Below are positions 1 to 8,878 of a stretch of DNA of 64,000 bases, piece by piece (positions within the stretch are counted from its first letter, which is position 1; every line of letters starts with the position of its first letter). Origin of the DNA: Burkholderiales bacterium (GTDB lineage Bacteria > Pseudomonadota > Gammaproteobacteria > Burkholderiales > Burkholderiaceae_C); the NCBI GenBank assembly GCA_016223165.1, contig JACRPO010000017.1:62001-126000 (forward strand). The letters are read 5' to 3'. A program made the translations under genes and the position numbers. The notes beneath the pieces are model-generated. The model saw nothing but the letters and a program-made list of their open reading frames with translations. It made no database searches and had not been told where the DNA came from.

Positions 1-970
1 GCCGGTCGCGGATTGCTTTCAACGTACCGCCGGCGAAGTCGAGCGCCTCCTCCCAGCTCGCCTCGCGGAACACGTCCATGATGCGCTCGGGGTCCATCGC
101 GAAGTCACCGGACTTCGGCGGCGCGTCCTTGCGCCGGATCAGCGGCTTCGTCAGGCGCTGCGGATGGTGTGCGTAGTCGAAGCCGTAGCGCCCCTTCACG
201 CACAGGCGGCCGTGGTTGGACGGGCCATCGCGGCCTTCGACGAAGAGGATCTTGTCGTCCTTGACGTGGTAGGTGAGCTGGCAGCCGACGCCGCAGTACG
301 GGCACACCGACTGCACCTGTTTGTCGGGCACCTGGAGGGCCGCGTCGCGCGCCGGCATCAGCGCACCGGTGGGACAGGCCTGCACGCACTCGCCGCAAGC
401 GACGCAGGTGGAGGCGCCCATCGGATCGTCCATGTCGAAGACGATCCTGGCCGCATCGCCGCGCAAGGCGAGGCCGATGACGTCGTTGACCTGCTCGTCG
501 CGGCAGGCGCGCAGGCAGCGCGTGCACTGGATGCAGGCGTCGAGGTGGACCGCCATCGCCGGGTGCGAGAGGTCCGCCGCCGGCTGCGCCCGCGCCGCGA
601 AGCGCGGCTTGCCGAGGCCGAGGTGCGCCGACCACTGGTCGACCTCGTTATGGCGCGTGTACTGCGCCTCGGGCATGTCCGACTGCAGCAGCTCGAGCAC
701 GAGCTTCTGCGACTTGCGCGCACGTTCGCTGTCGCTGCGCACCTTCATGCCCGGCGTCGGCGCACGGCAGCACGAGGGCGCGAGCACGCGTTCGCCGTCG
801 ATCTCGACCATGCAGGCGCGGCAGTTGCCCACCGCATCGAGCCCGGGCTTGTAGCACAGGTGCGGGATGGCCACGCCCTCGCGCCGCGCCGCCTCGAGGA
901 TGGGCTCGCCGGGCAGCGCGGCGATGTCGCGGCCGTCGAGGTTGAAGATGATGGTTTCGCGCACCGTCAC
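1..970 (-). CDS. fdsA: NAD-dependent formate dehydrogenase alpha subunit (partial, N-terminal part)
   Basis: Catalytic subunit of a soluble NAD-linked molybdenum (or tungsten) formate dehydrogenase, which oxidises formate to CO2 in the cytoplasm. Only about 323 residues are inside the window; the frame is open to the edge. The GTG start at 970 lies one base after the fdsB stop and follows GGAGGAA. Visible are an N-terminal [2Fe-2S] ferredoxin domain (C39, C50, C53, C67 or C68), ferredoxin-type [4Fe-4S] motifs (CIQCTRC and CVACGEC), and CPYCGVGCQ, which opens the Mo-bis-MGD domain. The catalytic Cys/Sec would lie beyond the edge. It is last seen in the operon oxc-frc-acs-fdsB-fdsA, where formate from oxalate decarboxylation would be turned into NADH. 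Other NuoG-like dehydrogenases are possible, but the neighbours favour formate. Confidence 0.9.
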   Translation of the reverse strand, partial: MTVRETIIFNLDGRDIAALPGEPILEAARREGVAIPHLCYKPGLDAVGNCRACMVEIDGERVLAPSCCRAPTPGMKVRSDSERARKSQKLVLELLQSDMPEAQYTRHNEVDQWSAHLGLGKPRFAARAQPAADLSHPAMAVHLDACIQCTRCLRACRDEQVNDVIGLALRGDAARIVFDMDDPMGASTCVACGECVQACPTGALMPARDAALQVPDKQVQSVCPYCGVGCQLTYHVKDDKILFVEGRDGPSNHGRLCVKGRYGFDYAHHPQRLTKPLIRRKDAPPKSGDFAMDPERIMDVFREASWEEALDFAGGTLKAIRDR

Positions 971-971
971 T

Positions 972-2684
972 TCAGTTCCTCCGCAGTTCGTCGGGGAAGT
1001 ACTTGATGACGCAGTCCACCGGGTTCGGCGCCGCCTGGCCGAGGCCGCAGATCGACGCGTCGCGCATCACCTGCGACAGGTCGGCCAGCAGCTCCAGGTC
1101 CCATTGCGGCTGCTCGATGAGCGCCGAAGCCTTGGCCGTGCCGTTGCGGCAAGGCGTGCACTGACCGCAGGATTCGTGGTGGAAGAAGCGCATCAGGTTG
1201 CGCGCCGCGTCGGCGGCACGGTCCTGGTCCGACAGCACGATGACCGCCGCCGAGCCGATGAAGCAGCCGTACGGCTGCAGCGTGTCGAAGTCGAGCGGGA
1301 TGTCGCCGAGCGACGCCGGCAGGATGCCGCCCGAGGCACCGCCCGGCAGGTAGGCGTAGAAGCGGTGGCCTTCGGCCATGCCGCCGCAGTGTTCGTCGAT
1401 GAGCTCGCGGATCGTGATGCCCGCCGGCGCCAGCTTGACGCCCGGCTCCTTCACGCGGCCCGACACCGAGAACGAGCGCAGCCCCTTGCGGCCATGGCGG
1501 CCTTGCGAGGCAAACCAGGCAGCACCGTTCTCGAGAATGGCGCGCACCCAGTACAGCGTCTCGAAGTTGTGCTCCAGCGTCGGGCGGCCGAACAGGCCGA
1601 CCTGCGCGACGTAGGGCGGGCGCAGGCGCGGCATGCCGCGCTTGCCTTCGATCGACTCGATCATCGCCGACTCTTCGCCGCAGATGTAGGCACCGGCGCC
1701 GCGGCGCAGCTCGATCTCGGGCATGCCGGGGAACGGCGGCTCCGCGCGCAGCCTGGCGAGCTCGCCCTCGAGCAGGGCGCGGCAGCCGTGGTACTCGTCG
1801 CGCAGGTAGACGTAGATCTTCTGGATGCCCACGGCCCAGGCCGCGATCAGCATGCCCTCGATGAAGCGATGCGGGTCGCGCTCGAGGTAGACGCGGTCCT
1901 TGAAGGTGCCGGGCTCGCCTTCGTCGATGTTCACGGCCATCAGGCGCGGCGCCGGCTCGTTGCGCACGATGCGCCACTTGCGCCCGGCCGGGAAACCCGC
2001 GCCGCCGAGCCCGCGCAGGCCCGAATCCTCGAGCGCCTTGATGACCTGCTCGACCTCGATCTCGCCGGCGATGCAGGTCTTCAGCAGCGCGTAGCCGCCT
2101 TCATCTCTGTACGCCGCGAGGTCGATGAAGCCCTGCGGCTCGTGCGTGGTGTGGCCGGCGCGCACCACCGCCTGCACCGATGCGGTGGTCGCCCTGGCGA
2201 TCGGGTGCTGGCCCACGGCCACGGCCGGCGCCTGCTCGCAGCGGCCGATGCACGGCGCGGCGACGACGCGCACGTCGGTGCCCAGCAGGGCCGGCAGGCG
2301 CGCCAGCAGGTCGCGCGCACCGGCCATCTCGCAGGCCAGGCCGTCGCACACGCGCACGGTCAAGCCCGGGGGCGCGGCGGCGCCTTCCTTCACGATGTCG
2401 AAGTGATGGTAGAAGCTCGCGACCTCGAAGACCTCGGCCTGCGCCACGCTCATCTCCTGCGCCAGCGCCGCCAGATGGCGCGCGCTCAGGTGGCCGAAGT
2501 GGTCCTGCAGCTTGTGCAGATGCTCGATGAGCAGGTCGCGCGCACGTGGTGTCGCGCCGAGCAGCCGGCGCACCTCCTCGCGCGCCTGCGGGTCGACGCG
2601 GCGGCCCTTCTGGCCTTCGCGCCTGCGCTGGCGCGTGGGGGCCTCGGTGGCTGCGGCGGCGATGGGGATGACAGCTCGGTTCAT
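972..2684 (-). CDS. fdsB: Formate dehydrogenase diaphorase subunit, FdsG-FdsB (NuoE-NuoF) fusion
   Basis: NADH-forming arm of the formate dehydrogenase, 570 residues. Residues ~30-155 form a NuoE/FdsG-type thioredoxin-like [2Fe-2S] domain with C113, C118, C145 and C149. The rest is NuoF/FdsB-like: the glycine-rich FMN/NAD region (GLGGAGFPAGRKW), the acidic NIDEGEPGTFKDR segment, and a C-terminal [4Fe-4S] motif (ESCGQCTPCRNG then ICGLG). In Cupriavidus and Rhodobacter the two domains are separate proteins (FdsG and FdsB), so this is a fusion. The ATG at 2684 has only a weak upstream Shine-Dalgarno match. The stop is one base before the fdsA GTG, so the two subunits are translationally linked. 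Confidence 0.9.
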   Translation of the reverse strand: MNRAVIPIAAAATEAPTRQRRREGQKGRRVDPQAREEVRRLLGATPRARDLLIEHLHKLQDHFGHLSARHLAALAQEMSVAQAEVFEVASFYHHFDIVKEGAAAPPGLTVRVCDGLACEMAGARDLLARLPALLGTDVRVVAAPCIGRCEQAPAVAVGQHPIARATTASVQAVVRAGHTTHEPQGFIDLAAYRDEGGYALLKTCIAGEIEVEQVIKALEDSGLRGLGGAGFPAGRKWRIVRNEPAPRLMAVNIDEGEPGTFKDRVYLERDPHRFIEGMLIAAWAVGIQKIYVYLRDEYHGCRALLEGELARLRAEPPFPGMPEIELRRGAGAYICGEESAMIESIEGKRGMPRLRPPYVAQVGLFGRPTLEHNFETLYWVRAILENGAAWFASQGRHGRKGLRSFSVSGRVKEPGVKLAPAGITIRELIDEHCGGMAEGHRFYAYLPGGASGGILPASLGDIPLDFDTLQPYGCFIGSAAVIVLSDQDRAADAARNLMRFFHHESCGQCTPCRNGTAKASALIEQPQWDLELLADLSQVMRDASICGLGQAAPNPVDCVIKYFPDELRRN

Positions 2685-2707
2685 CTGGGGGACTCTGGCA
2701 CGCCTCG

Positions 2708-2751
2708 TTGGCGCTCATACAGCGCTCATCTGGCGCTCACTTGGCGCTCAT
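2708..2751 (-). repeat. 11-bp tandem array, 4 copies, between acs and fdsB
   Basis: Four consecutive 11-bp units on the minus strand, each close to ATGAGCGCCAA, with variants GTGAGCGCCAG and ATGAGCGCTGT. Every unit holds an ATG or GTG followed by AGCGC, which looks like a repeated start-codon context. It sits about 45 bases after the acs stop and 24 bases before the fdsB ATG. Because 11 is not a multiple of 3, each unit shifts frame. No long ORF uses these starts. Confidence 0.85.
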
Positions 2752-2795
2752 ATGGGCGGGGCAGGGTCGCCGGTCCCTGCCGCCGCCCCGCTTCC

Positions 2796-4925
2796 TCATA
2801 GCAGCCCCGCGCCGCGCGCCCATTGATACTTGGCAGCCAACACCGCGACCGGAATCTCGGTCGAGTAGGCGTAGGCCGGGATGCCGTGCTCGTAGAGGTA
2901 CTGCGCCGCTTCCTCGACCTGCACGTCGCCGGCCAGCGACGCCACCATCGGCTTCTCGATGCCCTTGGCCAGCATCTCCTCGCGCGCCTCGACCATGATC
3001 TTCGCGAACACCATCGGCGGCGTGACGATGGTGTGCCAGTAGCCGAGGATGAGCGAGTGGATGCGCGGGTCCGACAGGCCTAGCAGGACCGTGTTCTTGT
3101 AGGTCTGCGGCGGCTCGCCGCCGGTGATGTCCACCGGGTTGCCGGCGGCGCCGAAGGGCGGGATGAACTTGCGGAAGGCGGCGTCGAGGTCCGCCGGCAT
3201 CGGCATCAGCTTCAGGCCGTTGTCGACGCAGGCGTCCGACAGCAGCACGCCGGAGCCGCCGGCGCCGGTGATGATGACCACGTTCTCGCCCTTGGGTGTG
3301 GGCAGGATCGGCACGCCGCGCGCGAAGTCGAGCAGGTCGCGCAGGCTCCTGGCGCGGATGACGCCGGACTGGCGCAGCACGTCCTCGTAGATCCTGTCGT
3401 TGCCGGCGAGCGCCCCGGTGTGCGAGCTCGCCGCCTTCGCGCCGGCCGAGGTGCGGCCGGCCTTGAGCACGATGACCGGCTTCTTCTTCGACACGCGCTT
3501 GGCCACTTCGGCAAAGGCGCGGCCGTCCTTCAGGTCCTCGCAGTGCTGGGCGATCACCTTGGTGTTGGGATCCTGCTCGAAGAACAGCAGCAGGTCGTCC
3601 TCGTCGATGTCGCTCTTGTTGCCGAGGCCGACGATCGCCGACACGCCCATCTTCGCCGAGCGCGAGAAGCCGATGATGGCCATGCCGATGCCGCCCGACT
3701 GCGACGACAGCGCCGCCGAGCCCTTGACGTCGTAGGCGGTGCAGAAGGTGGCGCAGAGGTTGGCCGGCGTGTAGTAGAAGCCGTAGATGTTCGGCCCCAT
3801 CATGCGGATGTTGTACTTGCGGCCGATCTCCACGAGCTCCTCCTGCATCTCGTGGTTGCCCGTCTCGGCGAAGCCCGACGGGATGAGCACGGCACCGGCG
3901 ATGCCCTTCTCGCCGCACTCGGTGAGGGCGCCGGCCACGAGCTTGGCGGGGATGGCGAACACCGCCGTGTCGATGTCGCCCGGCACGTCCTTGACGCTCT
4001 TGTAGGCCTTGTAGCCCATGATCTCGGCCGACTTCGGGTGGATCGGGATGATCTGGCCCTTGTAGCCGCCGTTGATGAGGTTCTTCATCACCGAGTTGCC
4101 GATCTTGCCGGCCTCGTCGGAGGCGCCGATCACCGCCACCGCCTTGGGCTGCATGATGCGGTTCATCGACTTCACGACATCGGCCTCGGCCGGACGGTAG
4201 CGCGCCGGCGCGGGGTTGAAGTTGCAGACGATGCGCACGTCGGCAGCGATGGCGCCGCTCTTGCTCGCGAAGATGGGGTTGAGGTCCATCTCCGAGATTT
4301 CCGGGAAGTCGCTCACCAGTTCACTGACGCGCACGATGACCTCGGCCAGCGCCTCGCGGTTCACCGGGTCGCTGCCGCGCACGCCCTTCAGCATTTCGGC
4401 GGCCTGGATGCCGTCCAGCATCGACAGCGCGTCCTCGCGCGTCGCCGGCGCGAGCCGGAAGGTGACATCCTTCAGCACCTCCACCAGCACGCCGCCCAGA
4501 CCGAAAGCCACCAGCTTGCCGAAGCTGCCGTCGGTGACCGCGCCGACGATCACCTCCTGCCCGCCCTGGATCATCTGCTGCACCTGCACGCCCTCGATAC
4601 GGGCGTCGGCCTTGTAGCGCTTGGCGTTGGCGACGATCGTGTCGTAGGCCTTGGCCGCCTCGTCGGCGCTCTTCACGCCGACGATGACGCCGCCGGCCTC
4701 GGTCTTGTGCAGGATGTCGGGGCTGACGATCTTCATCACCACCGGCAGGCCCATGCCGGCGGCCAGCCTGGAAGCCTCGGCCGCGCTGCCGGCCAGGCCC
4801 TCGCCGGGCACGGCGATGCCGTAGGCGTCGCACACCCGCTTGCCCTCCGGCGCGGTGAGCGCGTCGCGCCCGGATGCGCGCAACGCGTCCAGGATCTGTC
4901 GAACCTTGGCCTTGTCCTTGTTCAT
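2796..4925 (-). CDS. ADP-forming acyl-CoA synthetase (acetate-CoA ligase family), ATP-grasp-first arrangement
   Basis: A 709-residue nucleoside-diphosphate-forming acyl-CoA synthetase. Residues ~15-235 are the ATP-grasp part (VVMKIVSPDILHKTEAGGV), followed by a CoA-binding Rossmann domain from ~255 (VAVIGASDEAGKIGNS) and ligase domains with the likely phosphohistidine loop SSHTGALAGND. Many archaeal and bacterial ACD proteins have the CoA-binding half first, so the order here is permuted. AGGAA lies just upstream of the ATG at 4925. It sits between frc and fds, so a role in making the CoA ester of oxalate or formate, or in recovering energy from formyl-CoA, is a reasonable inference. The substrate is not shown by the sequence. 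A general acetate or propionate CoA ligase remains possible. Confidence 0.85.
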   Translation of the reverse strand: MNKDKAKVRQILDALRASGRDALTAPEGKRVCDAYGIAVPGEGLAGSAAEASRLAAGMGLPVVMKIVSPDILHKTEAGGVIVGVKSADEAAKAYDTIVANAKRYKADARIEGVQVQQMIQGGQEVIVGAVTDGSFGKLVAFGLGGVLVEVLKDVTFRLAPATREDALSMLDGIQAAEMLKGVRGSDPVNREALAEVIVRVSELVSDFPEISEMDLNPIFASKSGAIAADVRIVCNFNPAPARYRPAEADVVKSMNRIMQPKAVAVIGASDEAGKIGNSVMKNLINGGYKGQIIPIHPKSAEIMGYKAYKSVKDVPGDIDTAVFAIPAKLVAGALTECGEKGIAGAVLIPSGFAETGNHEMQEELVEIGRKYNIRMMGPNIYGFYYTPANLCATFCTAYDVKGSAALSSQSGGIGMAIIGFSRSAKMGVSAIVGLGNKSDIDEDDLLLFFEQDPNTKVIAQHCEDLKDGRAFAEVAKRVSKKKPVIVLKAGRTSAGAKAASSHTGALAGNDRIYEDVLRQSGVIRARSLRDLLDFARGVPILPTPKGENVVIITGAGGSGVLLSDACVDNGLKLMPMPADLDAAFRKFIPPFGAAGNPVDITGGEPPQTYKNTVLLGLSDPRIHSLILGYWHTIVTPPMVFAKIMVEAREEMLAKGIEKPMVASLAGDVQVEEAAQYLYEHGIPAYAYSTEIPVAVLAAKYQWARGAGLL

Positions 4926-5026
4926 GACGTTTCCTCTCGATCCTTCAGGGGGGTGTGCCGTGACGGGGTTCAGTGCGGTGCGAGCGATGCGGCGCCGGTC
5001 GGCCGGCGCGGCGACGCGGCCCGTGG

Positions 5027-6274
5027 TCAGATGATCTTCGCCTCGTGCAGCGCGGCGATCTCGTCCGCGCCGTAGCCGAGCTCGGTCATCACCTCGTCGG
5101 TGTGCTCGCCGAGCAGCGGCGAGCGTTTCACCTCGGTGGGGCTGTCGGACATCTTGATCGGGTTACCCACCGAGAGGTACTTGCCGCGCGTCGGGTGGTC
5201 CACCTCCACCACCGTGCCGGTGGCGCGCAGCGCCGGCTCCTCGGCGATCTCCTTCATCGAGAGAATCGGCCCGCAAGGGATGTCGTACTTGTTCAGGATG
5301 TCCATGGCCTCGAACTTGGTCTTGGTCATGGTCCACTGCTCGACGCGCTCGAAGATGCGCTTCAGGTGCGGCAGCCGCGCGGCCGGCGTCGCGAAGGCCT
5401 CGTCGGTGATCCAGTCTTCCTGGCCGATGACCTTGCAGATCGACGCCCACACCGGCGCCTGCGTGATGAAGTAGATGTAGGCGTTGGGGTCGCTCTCCCA
5501 GCCCTTGCACTTCAGGATCCAGCCCGGCTGCCCGCCGCCCGAGGCGTTGCCGGCGCGCGGCACGGCGTCGCCGAAGGTGCCGTCGGGGTATTGCGGGTAT
5601 TCGGTCAGCTTGTGCGTGCGGTCCAGTCGCTGCTGGTCGCGCAGCTTCACGCGGCACAGGTTCAGCACGCCGTCCTGCATCGCCGCCAGCACCTTCTGGC
5701 CGCGGCCGGTGCTGTTGCGCTGGTAGAGCGCGGCGACGATGCCGAGCGCGAGGTGCAGCCCGGTGCCCGAGTCGCCGATCTGCGCGCCGGTGACGAGCGG
5801 CGGGCCGTCGTCGAAGCCGGTCGTCGAGGCCGACCCGCCGGCGCACTGCGCGACGTTCTCGTAGACCTTGCAGTCCTCGTAGGGCCCGGGGCCGAAGCCC
5901 TTGACCGAGGCCATGATCATGCGCGGGTTCAGCTCCTGGATGCGCTCCCAGGTGAAGCCCATGCGGTCGAGCGCGCCGGGCGCGAAGTTCTCGACCAGCA
6001 CGTCGCAGGTCTTGATCAGCCGATCGACGATCTGCTTGCCCTTCGGGTCCTTGGTGTTGACGGTGATGGACCGCTTGTTGTGGTTCAGCATCGTGAAGTA
6101 GAGGCTGTCCACGCCGGGGATGTCGCGCAGCTGGCCGCGCGTGGCGTCGCCCTCGCCGGCCTTCTCCACCTTGATCACGTCGGCGCCGAACCAGGCCAAC
6201 AACTGCGTGCACGTCGGTCCCGACTGCACGTGCGTGAAGTCGAGGATGCGCACGCCATCGAGCGCTTTGCTCAT
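5027..6274 (-). CDS. frc: Formyl-CoA:oxalate CoA-transferase
   Basis: Class III CoA-transferase that moves CoA from formyl-CoA to oxalate, producing oxalyl-CoA and formate. At 415 residues it is close to the Oxalobacter enzyme (428). The family start LDGVRILDFTHVQSGP is present, as is the ADVIKVEK loop. The likely catalytic aspartate is D168 in GAQIGDSGTG, matching D169 of the characterised enzyme. The glycine loop (RAGNASGGGQPG, ~241-252) is intact. AGGAG with a 7-base spacer precedes the ATG at 6274. It lies between oxc and the acyl-CoA synthetase, the classical oxalate-catabolism partnership. CAIB/BAIF relatives with other substrates exist, but adjacent oxc makes this call firm. Confidence 0.95.
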   Translation of the reverse strand: MSKALDGVRILDFTHVQSGPTCTQLLAWFGADVIKVEKAGEGDATRGQLRDIPGVDSLYFTMLNHNKRSITVNTKDPKGKQIVDRLIKTCDVLVENFAPGALDRMGFTWERIQELNPRMIMASVKGFGPGPYEDCKVYENVAQCAGGSASTTGFDDGPPLVTGAQIGDSGTGLHLALGIVAALYQRNSTGRGQKVLAAMQDGVLNLCRVKLRDQQRLDRTHKLTEYPQYPDGTFGDAVPRAGNASGGGQPGWILKCKGWESDPNAYIYFITQAPVWASICKVIGQEDWITDEAFATPAARLPHLKRIFERVEQWTMTKTKFEAMDILNKYDIPCGPILSMKEIAEEPALRATGTVVEVDHPTRGKYLSVGNPIKMSDSPTEVKRSPLLGEHTDEVMTELGYGADEIAALHEAKII

Positions 6275-6347
6275 TCAGATGCTCCTATCGGGGTTTGCTG
6301 GATCCGGTGTGTGCCAGGCGGTCGAGGACAGCGTGCCCTCGCTGCCC

Positions 6348-8099
6348 TCAAGTGGTCTTCTGCCGCGTCGGGTTCAGGCTCGTGATGCGCCCGCTCTCGG
6401 TGCCGGCGGTCTCGTCGATGATGGCGTTGACGAGCGTCGGCCGCCGCGAGCGCAGCGCCTCTTCCATGCCGCGCCGCAGCTCGTCGGGCGTGGCGGCGTA
6501 GACGCCGACGCCGCCGAAGGCCTCCATCAGCCGCTCGTAGCGCGCGTCCTTGACGAAGGCCGTCGGCGCCATGTCCGCGCCGCCGCCGAGGTTCTTGTCG
6601 GTGCCGCGGTAGACGCCGTTGTTGTTGAAGATCACGACGCATACCGGCAGTTGGTAGCGGCAGATCGTCTCCACCTCCATGCCGCTGAAGCCGAACGCGC
6701 TGTCGCCTTCGATGGCGATCACCGGCTGCCCGGTCTCGATGGCCGCGGCGACCGCGAAGCCCATGCCGATGCCCATCACGCCCCAGGTGCCCACGTCGAC
6801 GCGCTTGCGCGGCTTGTACATGTCGACGATCGAGCGCGTGAAGTCGAGCGCATTGGCGCCTTCGTTGACCAGCATCGCGTCGGGGTTGGCCTTGACGATG
6901 TCGCGCACCACGTTCAGCGCGCCGTGGAAGTTCATCGGCCGCGCGTCCTTGGCCAGCGTCTCCGACAGCTTGGCGATGTTCTTGTTCTTGCGCTCGGACA
7001 ACGCGTCGAGCCACGCCGCCGGCGGCCTGGGCCAGCCGCTGCCGATGCCCGCCAGCAGCGCCGTCACGCAGGAACCGATGTCACCGACCACCGGCGCGTC
7101 GATGCGCACGTTGCTGTCCATCTCGGTGGGCGAGATGTCGATCTGGATGAACTTCTGCCCACCCCAGGCCTTGGCATGCTTGCCGCCCCAGGTCTTGCCC
7201 TTGCCATGCGAGAGCAGCCAGTTCAGCCGCGCGCCGACGAGCAGCACGACGTCGGCCTCGGGCAGCGCGTACGAGCGCGCCGCCGCGGCGGAGAGCTCGT
7301 GCGTGTCGGGCAGCAGGCCCTTGGCCATGGACATCGGCAGGTAGGGGATGCCGGTGCGTTCGACGAGCGCGCGCACCTCGTCGTCGGCGCGCGCATAGGC
7401 CGCGCCCTTGCCGAGGACGATGAGCGGCTTCTTCGCACCGCGCAGCAGCTCGAGCGCACGCTGCACCGCCTCGGGGGCGGGGATCTGGCGCGGCGCCGGA
7501 TCGACGACCTTGATGAGCGAGGCCGCGCCGGCGGCGGCATCCATGGTCTGCGCGAACAGCTTGGCCGGCAGGTCGAGGTACACGCCGCCCGGGCGGCCCG
7601 AGACGGCGGCACGGATCGCCCGCGCGATGCCGATGCCGATGTCCTCGGCGTGCAGCACGCGGTAGGCGGCCTTGGCCAGCGGCTTGGCGATCGCCAGCTG
7701 GTCCATCTCCTCGTAGTCGCCCTGCTGCAGGTCGACGACCTCGCGTTCCGACGAGCCGCTGATGAGGATCATCGGGAAGCAGTTCGTCGTCGCGTTGGCC
7801 AGCGCCGTCAGCGCGTTGAGGAAACCGGGCGCCGAGACGGTGAGGCACACGCCGGGCCTGGCGTTCAGGAAGCCGGCGATGGCCGCCGCGTGGCCGGCGT
7901 TCTGCTCGTGGCGGAACGAGATCATGCGCAGGCCTTCGGCCTGCGCCATGCGCGTAAGATCGGTGATCGGAATGCCGGGCAGGCCGTAGATCGTCGTGAT
8001 GTCGTTGAGCTTGAGGGCGTCGATGACGAGATGGAAGCCATCGGTCATCGGTGCGGCACCGGCAGCCGGGTCGGTGGCGGGCGAGAGGACTGCCGACAT
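6348..8099 (-). CDS. oxc: Oxalyl-CoA decarboxylase
   Basis: Thiamine-diphosphate enzyme that decarboxylates oxalyl-CoA to formyl-CoA and CO2; 583 residues, normal for the family. The N-terminal domain carries the ThDP-activating glutamate in SFRHEQNAGHAAA. The C-terminal domain has the GDSAFGFSGMEVE...NNNGVYRG ThDP/Mg signature. An upstream in-frame ATG at 8120 exists, but AGGAG sits between the two ATGs with a 6-base spacer to the one at 8099, so 8099 is chosen. It is first gene of the minus-strand oxalate operon. A TTGAC-N4-GTCAA operator is centred about 92 bases upstream, with a possible -10 (TACCAT) at 8161-8156. Confidence 0.95.
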   Translation of the reverse strand: MSAVLSPATDPAAGAAPMTDGFHLVIDALKLNDITTIYGLPGIPITDLTRMAQAEGLRMISFRHEQNAGHAAAIAGFLNARPGVCLTVSAPGFLNALTALANATTNCFPMILISGSSEREVVDLQQGDYEEMDQLAIAKPLAKAAYRVLHAEDIGIGIARAIRAAVSGRPGGVYLDLPAKLFAQTMDAAAGAASLIKVVDPAPRQIPAPEAVQRALELLRGAKKPLIVLGKGAAYARADDEVRALVERTGIPYLPMSMAKGLLPDTHELSAAAARSYALPEADVVLLVGARLNWLLSHGKGKTWGGKHAKAWGGQKFIQIDISPTEMDSNVRIDAPVVGDIGSCVTALLAGIGSGWPRPPAAWLDALSERKNKNIAKLSETLAKDARPMNFHGALNVVRDIVKANPDAMLVNEGANALDFTRSIVDMYKPRKRVDVGTWGVMGIGMGFAVAAAIETGQPVIAIEGDSAFGFSGMEVETICRYQLPVCVVIFNNNGVYRGTDKNLGGGADMAPTAFVKDARYERLMEAFGGVGVYAATPDELRRGMEEALRSRRPTLVNAIIDETAGTESGRITSLNPTRQKTT

Positions 8100-8155
8100 G
8101 CCAAGCTCCTGTTGGTCCAAGGGGTCTGGTGCTGGGTCGATCGAAGGTGAGCGCT

Positions 8156-8198
8156 ATGGTAGAAAGCCGCGCTTCGCATCTCCGTTGACCACGGTCAA
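8156..8198 (-). promoter_or_regulatory. FNR/Crp-type operator and putative oxc promoter
   Basis: TTGAC-CACG-GTCAA at 8185-8198 is a perfect inverted repeat of the FNR/Crp type (TTGAT-N4-ATCAA in E. coli FNR). A minus-strand TACCAT at 8161-8156 lies about 33 bases from its centre, which fits a class II activator site near -41.5. The site stands between oxc and the divergent Crp/Fnr gene, so it could control both. The -10 and the direction of regulation are inferences. Confidence 0.75.
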
Positions 8199-8246
8199 CT
8201 TTCGAAAAACAGCTGCAACGCACGGGCTCGGCGCAGCGGCGGCACG

Positions 8247-8855
8247 ATGACCCTCCTCGCACAGCATCCCGAACGCACGGTCATCCGTGTGCAACTGCGG
8301 CAGAACATCGTGCTGCAGGGGCTCTCCGACGACGATTGGCGCGAGCTCGAGGAGATGCTCGAGGTCGTCGACTGCGGCAAGGGAGACTTCCTCCTGCACC
8401 AGGGCGTGCACGAGATGGAGCAGTACTTCGTCATCGACGGCCTGCTCAAGCGCGTCGTCTCCAACGCCGAGGCCAAGGAGATGATCCTGCGCTTCGCCAG
8501 CGAGCGCGAGATCGAGACCAGCTACGCCGCCTGGCGCCTGGACACGCCGACGCCCTACGCCATCGCCTGCGTCACCAAGGCGCGCGTGGCCAAGCTGCCG
8601 CTGCCCCGCTGGGTCGACTACCTCGACCGCCATCCCGCGCTCAAGGCCGACTTCGAGTACCAGGTCATGCGCCTGATGAGCGACGTGCTCGCGCACACCA
8701 TCACGCTGCACCTGCTCGACGCGCCCGGACGCGTGCATCGCTTCATGCGCAAGCACCCGGAGCTTGCCGATCGCATCCCGAAGCGCGAGCTCGCGACCTA
8801 CCTCAACCTGTCGGCCGAGACGCTCTCCAGGCTCAAGCAGCGCGGCAAGATCTGA
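8247..8855 (+). CDS. Crp/Fnr-family transcriptional regulator of the oxalate genes
   Basis: A 202-residue regulator with an N-terminal cyclic-nucleotide-binding-like beta-roll (~25-115), a long dimer helix (~125-150), and a C-terminal winged helix-turn-helix (KRELATYLNLSAETLSRL). The recognition helix keeps the E-x-x-S-R pattern (ETLSR) that FNR-type proteins use to read TTGA half-sites, matching the TTGAC...GTCAA boxes nearby. Only two cysteines are present, so an FNR-type [4Fe-4S] cluster is unlikely; the signal is unknown and could be an oxalate-pathway metabolite. It is divergent from oxc and convergent with the kinase-BON gene. There is no clear ribosome site before the ATG. Confidence 0.88.
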   Translation: MTLLAQHPERTVIRVQLRQNIVLQGLSDDDWRELEEMLEVVDCGKGDFLLHQGVHEMEQYFVIDGLLKRVVSNAEAKEMILRFASEREIETSYAAWRLDTPTPYAIACVTKARVAKLPLPRWVDYLDRHPALKADFEYQVMRLMSDVLAHTITLHLLDAPGRVHRFMRKHPELADRIPKRELATYLNLSAETLSRLKQRGKI

Positions 8856-8878
8856 TGGCACGGGGCGTCCCGGGCGGC

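Noticed and set aside
8247..8855. Oxygen-sensing FNR orthologue
   Set aside because: DNA-reading residues fit, but the four cluster cysteines of FNR are missing, so only Crp/Fnr family membership is claimed.
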